Made by a program: the position numbers and the translations under genes. Shown one piece after another: positions 1 through 5,818 of a stretch of 36,364 nt of DNA. The first letter of the stretch is position 1. Each line of letters opens with the position of its first letter. Under the pieces are notes generated by a model. The model was not told where the DNA came from, did not search any database, and saw only the letters and a list, made by a program, of their open reading frames with translations. Origin of the DNA: an uncultured Oscillospiraceae bacterium (lineage in GTDB: Bacteria > Bacillota > Clostridia > Oscillospirales > Oscillospiraceae); assembly GCA_947627285.1 (NCBI GenBank), contig CANQVL010000029.1, positions 1 to 36,364 on the forward strand, read 5' to 3'.

Positions 1-2
1 AC

Positions 3-281
3 TTCAATATGCTGTCCCAGAAGTACCAAGCCGAGCAAAGCGAGCTGATCGACAAGATTGACCGCATCAAAGCAGAGCTTGCCACCGAGCGGCAGACGGC
101 ATCCGACGCTGAGAAATGGGTCGCGCTGATAAAACAATACTCCCACCCCACAGAGCTGACCGCCGAGCTTCTGAACACTCTGATTGAAAAAATCGTGATT
201 CACGAAGCAACGAAAGACGCGGACGGTATGCGGGAGCAGGAGATCGAGATTTACTACCGTTTCGTCGGTAAAATCGACTGA
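3..281 (+). CDS. Large serine recombinase, C-terminal part (cut by window start)
   Basis: The visible reading frame is open to the left edge and ends at a TGA at 279-281. Its sequence has a charged coiled-coil stretch followed by the end IEIYYRFVGKID, which is typical of the DUF4368-type C-terminus of TndX/TnpX-like large serine recombinases. In the family these enzymes excise and integrate Tn4451/Tn5397-type elements, and the recombinase gene sits next to one end of the element. The catalytic serine domain and zinc-ribbon would lie left of the window. The next gene, a decapitated regulator, starts about 30 bp later, which fits an element end in between. Family assignment rests on the C-terminal ~90 residues only. 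Confidence 0.75.
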   Translation, partial: FNMLSQKYQAEQSELIDKIDRIKAELATERQTASDAEKWVALIKQYSHPTELTAELLNTLIEKIVIHEATKDADGMREQEIEIYYRFVGKID

Positions 282-320
282 CGGACGGAAAATGCACATT
301 TATATCTTTAACTAAGTGAA
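282..320. mobile_element. Probable right end / attachment junction of a serine-recombinase element
   Basis: The recombinase stops at 281. From about 312 the sequence reads in frame into the middle of an XRE-type regulator (SESAQTVPDLEKILALSRLF), which normally follows a helix-turn-helix. The junction between element and chromosome should therefore lie in this AT-rich stretch. A GA dinucleotide at 318-319 would suit the GA crossover known for TndX/TnpX-type recombinases, but the exact point cannot be set without the other end of the element. Confidence 0.5.
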
Positions 321-1184
321 TCCGCGCAGACTGTGCCGGACCTGGAGAAGATTCTGGCGCTGAGCCGGCTCTTTGGCGTCACAACGGATTACCTTCTCAA
401 GGACGAGATCGAGAACGAAGAGTTTACGGACGAATCGGAGCGTGAGCCAATAAAACGCGTCTCTCTCTCCCTCGCCGGCGAATTTCTCGACTGGAGAGCA
501 AAGGCCGCCAGACGCATCGCCTTCGCCACCCTCCTGTGTATCGTTGCCGTGATCCCGCTGATGCTTTTGGCTGCCGCAACGGAAACGATCCCCGAAAATC
601 TTGCTGCGGGATTGGGACTTGTCATTTTGCTTGTCCTCGTTGCCGCCGCCGTTGCGGTCTTCGTCTCCTGCGGTTTCAAAAACGCCCCCTTCGAGTTCAT
701 CGACAAGGAGCCCTTTGAAACAGAGTACGGAGTGGACGGCATGGTAAAGGAGCGGCAAAAAGCATACAGACCCGCCTATGTAAGGATCAATATAATCGCC
801 GCCTGCCTGTGCGTCCTCTCCCCTGTCCCTCTCTTTGTGGGTCTTGTAACGGGAAAAGAGCTTTTCACGGTGGTCATGCTGTCCGCCACGATACTGCTTG
901 CGGGCGTCGGGGCTTCCCTCTTCACCCTTGCGGGCGTGCGCTGGGCGAGTATGCAAAAGCTTTTGAAGGAGGGCGAATACGCCCTGCGGGACAAGAGAAA
1001 GATCCGTATCAAGGAAACCGTCTCCACGGCATATTGGCTTACCGCCACCGCCGTCTATCTAGGCTGGAGCTTTTTGACAAACGATTGGAAGCTCACATGG
1101 GTCGTCTGGCCTGTCGCGGGGATACTGTTCGCCGTAGTCATGTGCCTTTGCAATCTCATAACAGAAAGAGACGAAAGGCGTTAA
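312..1184 (+). pseudogene. XRE-family membrane regulator lacking its N-terminal HTH (disrupted)
   Basis: The frame opens after a stop at 309-311. It begins with the tail of a Cro/C1-type HTH domain: the phrase TVPDLEKILALSRLFGVTTDYLLKDE normally follows the recognition helix and is preceded by about 40 further HTH residues, which are absent. A GTG at 333 could restart translation but would give no DNA-binding domain. The remainder (about 230 residues) has roughly six hydrophobic helices, as in the common Clostridia architecture of an N-terminal HTH with a membrane-embedded C-terminus. The missing front is probably at the far side of the mobile element to the left, so excision could restore the gene. 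Its native target is unknown. Confidence 0.7.
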
Positions 1185-1220
1185 ATTCTTAAAATTTACT
1201 TGAAAAAGAGAGGATAACCT

Positions 1221-2933
1221 ATGGAGCTTTCGGCTGTTTGCCATTTTGCGGACAAGAGGTACTGCTTTGCCCTGGAGCCGGGGAAATTTCTCATCCGTAT
1301 CCGTGTGAAAAAGGGGGATATGCGAAGGGTTGTCCTGCACACCCAGGACAAGTACCTGCCGCTGCGTATACACGACACCCGCGGCACCGTAAATATGGCT
1401 TTGGCAGCCAGTGACCGGGTCAGCGACTATTACGAGGCTGTCGTCGAGATACACATGGTGTGTCTGCGCTACTGGTTTGAGCTGGAGGGCACGGACGGGG
1501 AGCGGGTTTGTTACGGCAATTACGAGTTCCGGTCCCGGCCCTTTGAGGACATCGAGCGTATGTTCGACTGTCCCCAGAACCTCCGTGAGGAGGAGCGCCT
1601 CACCGTGCCGGAGTGGGCGAAAAACAAGGTGGTCTACCAAATCTTCCCCGCAAGCTTCGCCCCCGACGGCGAGCCGGGACGGGGCTGGAACAAGCCCGTG
1701 GACCACCGCCGGGACCTGGGCGGGACGCTCCGTGGGATCACGCGGCATTTGGAGCACATACGGGAGCTTGGAGCGGACGTCCTCTACATGACCCCCATCT
1801 TCCACGCCCTGAGCGTCCACAGGTACGACACCGTTGACTACTACAGCGTGGACCCCGGACTCGGGACGCTTGAGGACCTGAAGGAGCTGGTGGAGAGCGC
1901 CCACAGCATGGGGCTTCGGGTTATTTTGGACGGCGTCTTCAACCACTCCTCCCCCAGTTTTTTCCCCTTCGCTGACATCGCTGAGAAGGGGCGGGCTTCC
2001 GAATATTGGGACTGGTACTTCATCGAGGGCTGGCCCCTCCGCGCAAGATGGGGCGAGAAGCCCAACTTCAAAACCTTTAGCTATTTTGGGGGAATGCCAA
2101 AGCTCAACCTCCGAAATCCCGCTGTGGAGAAATACTTCATCGACGTGGGTTTATACTGGCTCCGTGAGTGCGGCATAGACGGCTGGCGTCTGGACGTGGC
2201 GGACGAGATTGGGCACCGGTTCTGGCGACGCTTCCGCGAGGCGGTGAAGGCGGAGTTTCCCGACGCCCTCATCGTGGGCGAGGAGTGGCACTACGGCGGC
2301 GACTTCCTTCTGGGCGACGAGTGGGACAGCGTCATGAACTACCCCTTCTACAACGCGGTAACGGACCTGGTGGCGCGGGAGAGCATCACCGTCACGGAGT
2401 TTTTTGAGGATCTTGGCTTTCTCCGCGGGAACCTCCACCCGGATACATATAAGGTCCTTTGGAACCTCATCGGCTCCCACGACACTCAGCGCTTCGTCAC
2501 CGCCTGCAAGGGTGACCGGGAAAAGCTGCGAATGGCGGCGGCGCTCCAGCTTTTGCTGCCGGGGATGCCTATGATTTACTACGGCGACGAATACGCTATG
2601 GAAGGCGGCGATAACGGAGGCAGCAGGCGTGGAATGGCTTGGGGCTCTAAGGATCAGGACGCGGAGACCTTCGAGCATTACCGGCGGCTTGCCGGGTTGA
2701 GACGCGGCTGCAGGTGCCTTACGGAGGGTGAAATTACGGGCTTTTGGACCGATGATAAGGGGGGGGTAGCCGCCATTACACGGTGCTTAGAGGGCGAAAA
2801 GACCACTGTTTTACTCCATTGTAAGCCCGGTTCGGCGTGTATTTCCGACTATAAAGGGCGCAAAAATCTCATCACCTCACTCCCCTTTTCCGGCGTCCTG
2901 GGGCCGTGGGAGGCCGCGGTGCTCGTCGGTTAG
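1221..2933 (+). CDS. GH13 neopullulanase / cyclomaltodextrinase / maltogenic amylase
   Basis: A 570-residue cytoplasmic alpha-glucan hydrolase with no signal peptide. Residues 1 to about 105 resemble the N-terminal CBM34-type beta-sandwich of the GH13_20 group. The TIM barrel starts near KVVYQIFPASF (about residue 136). The four GH13 regions are visible: DGVFNHSS (about 236), GWRLDVADE with the nucleophile Asp (about 320), GEEWH with the acid Glu (about 353) and SHDTQR (about 419). Length and N-domain point to an enzyme acting on cyclodextrins, pullulan or malto-oligosaccharides rather than a secreted amylase. The start is supported by a purine-rich AAGAGAGG about 8 nt upstream. It appears monocistronic and not obviously linked to its neighbours. 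Exact substrate preference cannot be read from the sequence. Confidence 0.9.
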   Translation: MELSAVCHFADKRYCFALEPGKFLIRIRVKKGDMRRVVLHTQDKYLPLRIHDTRGTVNMALAASDRVSDYYEAVVEIHMVCLRYWFELEGTDGERVCYGNYEFRSRPFEDIERMFDCPQNLREEERLTVPEWAKNKVVYQIFPASFAPDGEPGRGWNKPVDHRRDLGGTLRGITRHLEHIRELGADVLYMTPIFHALSVHRYDTVDYYSVDPGLGTLEDLKELVESAHSMGLRVILDGVFNHSSPSFFPFADIAEKGRASEYWDWYFIEGWPLRARWGEKPNFKTFSYFGGMPKLNLRNPAVEKYFIDVGLYWLRECGIDGWRLDVADEIGHRFWRRFREAVKAEFPDALIVGEEWHYGGDFLLGDEWDSVMNYPFYNAVTDLVARESITVTEFFEDLGFLRGNLHPDTYKVLWNLIGSHDTQRFVTACKGDREKLRMAAALQLLLPGMPMIYYGDEYAMEGGDNGGSRRGMAWGSKDQDAETFEHYRRLAGLRRGCRCLTEGEITGFWTDDKGGVAAITRCLEGEKTTVLLHCKPGSACISDYKGRKNLITSLPFSGVLGPWEAAVLVG

Positions 2934-2972
2934 CCAGAATTTGGTCATATTTACATATTTTGGCAGCTATTT

Positions 2973-2996
2973 TGTAAAGTCACTTGACAAATAAAT
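2973..2996 (+). repeat. Direct repeat motif, copy 1 (TGTAAAGTC..TTGACAAA)
   Basis: This 24-nt stretch matches 3983-4006 at 20 of 24 positions: TGTAAAGTC, two variable bases, TTGACAAA, then an A-rich tail. The two copies bracket the recombinase gene about 1 kb apart in the same orientation. Each contains a TTGACA box, but no -10 sequence is present at 16-18 bp from either, so a simple promoter is not supported. An accessory binding site for the recombinase or a shared regulator site are alternatives. Confidence 0.45.
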
Positions 2997-3030
2997 CGGG
3001 GGTTTTGCCACCGGTTTGACATCGATTTTT

Positions 3031-3077
3031 CCCTCCCGTTGTAGGGTATAATAGCCTTACCAAATCAAGCGGGAGGG
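3031..3077. promoter_or_regulatory. Inverted repeat around TATAAT and the ribosome binding site of the recombinase
   Basis: CCCTCCCG at 3031-3038 is the exact reverse complement of CGGGAGGG at 3070-3077, which contains the Shine-Dalgarno sequence. A perfect TATAAT (3047-3052) lies between them. A transcript starting from that -10 would lack the left arm and leave the ribosome site free. Read-through RNA from upstream would contain both arms and could hide it. As DNA the dyad could also be an operator. The TTGACA at 3016 is 25 bp from the TATAAT, too far for a normal promoter. Confidence 0.4.
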
Positions 3078-3083
3078 ATTATT

Positions 3084-3893
3084 ATGTCATTTTGTGAATT
3101 CATATCAAATCTCATAGCTCACGAAAAGAGTCCGGGGACGGTGGAGAAGTACAGCCGCGACGTGTCCCGGTTCCTGCGTGAGACGGGCGGCTCCGCGCTG
3201 AGCCGCGAGACCGTGGCGGCGTGGCGGGATTCGCTCACCGCCCGGGGGTACAGCGCCGTGACGGTGAACTCCATGCTCTCCGCCGTCAACAGATACCTCG
3301 CGTTCATCGGCGAGGACGGCTGCCGGGCGAGCTTCCTCAGCGTCCAGCGCCGGGTCTTTCGGGCGAAGGAGCGGGAGCTGACGCGCGAGGAGTACGAACG
3401 CCTCCTCGCCGCCGCGCCGGAGAGGACGGGGCTCATCATGGAGACTGTCTGCGCCACGGGGATCCGCGTTTCGGAGCTGCGATACATCACCGTTGAAGCC
3501 GCCCGGAGCGGCTGCGCGGAGATACGCTTAAAGGGCAAGATCCGCACGATCCTACTCCCCGGAAAGCTGTGCCGAAAGCTGCTCAAGTATGCCAAAAAGC
3601 AGAAAACCGTCTCCGGCGAGATATTCCTCACCGGAAACGGAAAGCCCCTGACGCGGGGTCAAATATGGGCTGAAATGAAAGCGGTGTGCAAAAAAGCGGG
3701 GGTGGACCCGCGAAAGGTCTTCCCCCACAATTTAAGACACTTATTTGCCCGGACATTTTACCGCGTCACCCGCGACATCGCAAAGCTGGCGGACGTGCTG
3801 GGTCACAGCTCCATCGAAACCACCCGTATCTATCTAATATCCACCGGCGAGGAACACGCGCGGGTGCTGGACCGGTTGGGGCTTGTAAGTTAG
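3084..3893 (+). CDS. Tyrosine recombinase (XerC/D-like), probable DNA invertase of the adjacent switch
   Basis: A 269-residue lambda-integrase-type recombinase. The N-terminal SAM-like core-binding domain occupies about 1-90, with the catalytic domain after it. The catalytic set is complete: Arg128 in ATGIRVSEL, Lys150 or Lys152, His215 and Arg218 in HNLRH, His241 in LGHSS, Tyr250 in RIYL. It is short and lacks the arm-binding domain of phage integrases, like recombinases that work at simple core sites. A strong GGGAGG precedes the ATG by 8 nt. The stop codon TAG at 3891-3893 abuts an inverted repeat whose partner lies 243 bp downstream, just before a surface-protein operon. Context therefore suggests a dedicated phase-variation invertase rather than a chromosome-dimer XerD or a phage integrase. 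Activity on the repeats is inferred, not shown. Confidence 0.85.
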   Translation: MSFCEFISNLIAHEKSPGTVEKYSRDVSRFLRETGGSALSRETVAAWRDSLTARGYSAVTVNSMLSAVNRYLAFIGEDGCRASFLSVQRRVFRAKERELTREEYERLLAAAPERTGLIMETVCATGIRVSELRYITVEAARSGCAEIRLKGKIRTILLPGKLCRKLLKYAKKQKTVSGEIFLTGNGKPLTRGQIWAEMKAVCKKAGVDPRKVFPHNLRHLFARTFYRVTRDIAKLADVLGHSSIETTRIYLISTGEEHARVLDRLGLVS

Positions 3894-3982
3894 GACAAAA
3901 TTTCTATTTTGTATCCTACATAAAATTATTTTTAGGGCACTAATGCCCTATACAAACAGATTTTATCACGGAGGGAACGAAA

Positions 3983-4006
3983 TGTAAAGTCGTTTGACAA
4001 AGAAAA
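3983..4006 (+). repeat. Direct repeat motif, copy 2 (TGTAAAGTC..TTGACAAA)
   Basis: Second copy of the motif at 2973-2996 (20 of 24 positions identical), here inside the invertible segment. Inversion would flip it relative to copy 1. Its GACAAA core loosely resembles the arms of the inverted repeats. No -10 lies at a usable distance from its TTGACA. Confidence 0.45.
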
Positions 4007-4030
4007 TAGCAAAAAATTGCACAATGAACA

Positions 4031-4061
4031 GGACCGCAAAACGAAAAAATTTCGTCGGTCC
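4031..4061. terminator. Terminator-like hairpin inside the invertible segment
   Basis: GGACCG (4031-4036) pairs with CGGTCC (4056-4061), and ACGAAA (4041-4046) pairs with TTTCGT (4050-4055) across a 3-nt loop, with a 4-nt bulge. The T-rich TTGTTGT follows on the plus strand, a weak U tract. It lies between the recombinase end and the promoter at 4114, so it could insulate the surface operon from recombinase transcripts in this orientation and, when flipped, from anything upstream. Confidence 0.45.
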
Positions 4062-4113
4062 TTGTTGTCGTTCCAAAATATGCCTACGTTCGCGCTTTTT
4101 CGACGGCGACGAG

Positions 4114-4122
4114 TGTTATACT
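4114..4122 (+). promoter_or_regulatory. Extended -10 promoter (TGTTATACT) facing the surface operon
   Basis: TG at 4114-4115 followed by TATACT at 4117-4122 fits the extended -10 consensus TGnTATAAT, which can work without a good -35; none is seen. Transcription would begin near 4129, cross the right inverted repeat and enter the gene at 4248. It lies inside the inverted-repeat-bounded segment and so would point away from the surface genes after inversion. In the orientation sequenced here the operon should be ON. Confidence 0.55.
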
Positions 4123-4247
4123 TTTAGACGAACAAGACAAAATAGAAATTTTGTCTTGAGCGCCATGGAAGGAGGCGGTGCGCGACAGCGGGGCGGGAAT
4201 ATTATATTTCTGAATCCAAAATGAATTGCAAAAAGGAGGTTATTTTA

Positions 4248-5816
4248 ATGAAACGCAAAATCTTTTCAGCGGTGCTGGCGCTTGTCATGCTTCTGACCCT
4301 GGCGCCCATGGCGTTCGCGACTGAGGAAACGGACGAGCCGGTTGTCATTCTGCCTGACGGGACGAAGGTGGTGGGGATACCAACCATCGACGAACCGAAA
4401 ACGAGGAGCGCAGAGCAAACCGTCTACACCATCAACAACGAGGCGGATTTGGACGCACTTCTCGGCACTGCAAATGAAGCGAAATGGGTTGCCGGTGATA
4501 TATTTGAGATTACCGGAAACCTGAATCTGGAAGACCTGTATAAGAAATATAATCCAGCAAACTATGCAGGCCTTATCAATTTCTTTTACGGCACAATCCG
4601 GGGCGTCGCGGACGCTGACGGGAATTACCCCGTTATCAGCGGTATACCCAGCGGGAAAGGCCTTATCCGTTATCCCATTGGTGGTACTATCGAGAATCTG
4701 ACCTTTGATCACGGAACAAGGACACCCTTTATTACCGTTCTTGCCGGTTCTTTCGGGTCTGGGAGAGAGGTCCAGACGCTTACATTTAACAATATCACCG
4801 TTGTCGGTGATAAAACAGTCCCGACCTTAGTACCGTCAAACTATTCGCCGTTTGTTTACACTTGCCCCTCCAGCGGCATTATCATGAATAATTGCGTAAA
4901 TAAAATCAAGATGTACGGCAATGCGTACAGCAGCATATTCTTTGGTTATTATCCCGCTTATGTCAATTCCGGTGGCGTTGATGTAGCGGATAAAATGCAG
5001 ATCGAATTCAGAAACTGCGTGAACGAAGGAAGCCTTACCACCAACCGGGCGGGTATGTTCTTCGGCAACTCCACAGGGCTTGACAATTACATTGGCAAGG
5101 TCAAGTTGGTGATCGAGGGTTGCAAAAATAACGGTTCGATTCTTGGCTTTTCCAGCGCCAATTACCTGTGCGCCGCCGCAGCTCAGGACGGAGAATACAA
5201 TCCCGGTAACCCGTCGGATATTATCGAGCAGATTTTAGCTGGAACAGCCAGCGAGGAAGACGCGGCAAAATATCCGAACATTAAAGCCGTCTCACGCGGT
5301 ACGAACGGGAAATTGGGAACTGCGGATAAGCTCGCAGGTTTTGAAGCTCATTGGAACGCCAATAATACGATTACCTTTACTCCTGCGACGAGCGGAAGTC
5401 AAGTTGCCAAATATACAATCAACGTGGGAGCATATCTAAATGCATGGGATACAAGCAAAAACAGATTTTCTGGCACAACACTTTACGTTGTCAATGAGGA
5501 GATTACTCCTGAAGAAATAGGAGATCAAACTGAAGTAACGGCAGAGCTGATGGCATACGGCTTTGCAAACAGCGATTTTGGCGATCCCGGCGGCACTTTA
5601 GGCGACTATCTCTTGCGTGAAGGCGATGGCAACAAATACTATGAGATTGATAATGATAATGATAATATTTTCAAGTATTATGCGTCGGGAGAATTGGGGA
5701 GCGATGGTCAGCCGCTTAACAATGGGGCGGTTCCTCCATACGTTGTCATAGTTACAGCCTATGGTACGGATGGCGGCATATTGCAGTCTGATTGGATCAC
5801 TAAACCGGAGGCGTAA
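4248..5816 (+). CDS. Exported protein of unknown function, likely beta-helix/beta-solenoid
   Basis: The start is set at the ATG at 4248, preceded by AAAGGAGG at 8 nt, rather than the in-frame ATG at 4221. This gives 522 residues beginning with a clear Sec signal peptide: MKRK, a hydrophobic core, and cleavage after AFA at residue 24. The mature protein has many short beta-type segments rich in Gly, Asn, Thr and Ile, with phrases such as FYGTIRGVADADGNYPVIS and ENLTFDHG that resemble right-handed beta-helix (GLUG-like) turns. No SLH, LPXTG or lipobox anchor was seen, so it may be released or bind its partner encoded 2 nt downstream. Base composition is less GC-rich than the surroundings. It probably functions at the cell surface; no enzyme motif was recognised. 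Confidence 0.75.
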   Translation: MKRKIFSAVLALVMLLTLAPMAFATEETDEPVVILPDGTKVVGIPTIDEPKTRSAEQTVYTINNEADLDALLGTANEAKWVAGDIFEITGNLNLEDLYKKYNPANYAGLINFFYGTIRGVADADGNYPVISGIPSGKGLIRYPIGGTIENLTFDHGTRTPFITVLAGSFGSGREVQTLTFNNITVVGDKTVPTLVPSNYSPFVYTCPSSGIIMNNCVNKIKMYGNAYSSIFFGYYPAYVNSGGVDVADKMQIEFRNCVNEGSLTTNRAGMFFGNSTGLDNYIGKVKLVIEGCKNNGSILGFSSANYLCAAAAQDGEYNPGNPSDIIEQILAGTASEEDAAKYPNIKAVSRGTNGKLGTADKLAGFEAHWNANNTITFTPATSGSQVAKYTINVGAYLNAWDTSKNRFSGTTLYVVNEEITPEEIGDQTEVTAELMAYGFANSDFGDPGGTLGDYLLREGDGNKYYEIDNDNDNIFKYYASGELGSDGQPLNNGAVPPYVVIVTAYGTDGGILQSDWITKPEA

Positions 5817-5818
5817 TA

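Larger units (their letters stand above)
2934..3083. other. Intergenic region between GH13 and tyrosine recombinase
   Basis: 150 bp, AT-rich at its left. It contains one copy of a 24-nt repeated motif (2973-2996), two TTGACA boxes (2984 and 3016), a perfect TATAAT at 3047-3052 and an inverted repeat around it. No convincing GH13 terminator was seen. Confidence 0.6.
3894..4155. repeat. Invertible DNA segment bounded by 19-bp perfect inverted repeats
   Basis: GACAAAATTTCTATTTTGT at 3894-3912 recurs as its exact reverse complement at 4137-4155, enclosing 3913-4136 (224 bp). Each repeat is itself palindromic. In the right copy the arms CAAGACAAAAT (4133-4143) and ATTTTGTCTTG (4148-4158) surround the asymmetric centre AGAA. 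In the left copy the centre is TTCT, so the two sites are in opposite orientation. This is the layout of paired tyrosine-recombinase core sites that support inversion, and the recombinase gene ends at the left repeat. The segment contains no credible gene. It holds an A/T-rich left part, a small dyad (TAGGGCA..TGCCCTA, about 3933-3950), a repeat motif, a terminator-like hairpin and an outward promoter. Confidence 0.8.

Noticed and set aside
3016-3052. TTGACA and TATAAT as a standard promoter of the recombinase
   Set aside because: The two boxes are 25 bp apart instead of 16-18. The TATAAT may still be used, but not with this -35.
3933-3950. Dyad TAGGGCA..TGCCCTA as terminator of the recombinase gene
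   Set aside because: Neither strand has a T run after the stem and the stem is short, so it is not a convincing intrinsic terminator.
3994-4224. Open frame across the invertible segment, including a possible 19-residue leader from an ATG at 4165
   Set aside because: It crosses a recombination repeat, has no good ribosome site and a composition unlike real genes. The overlap of its TGA with the ATG at 4221 is probably chance.
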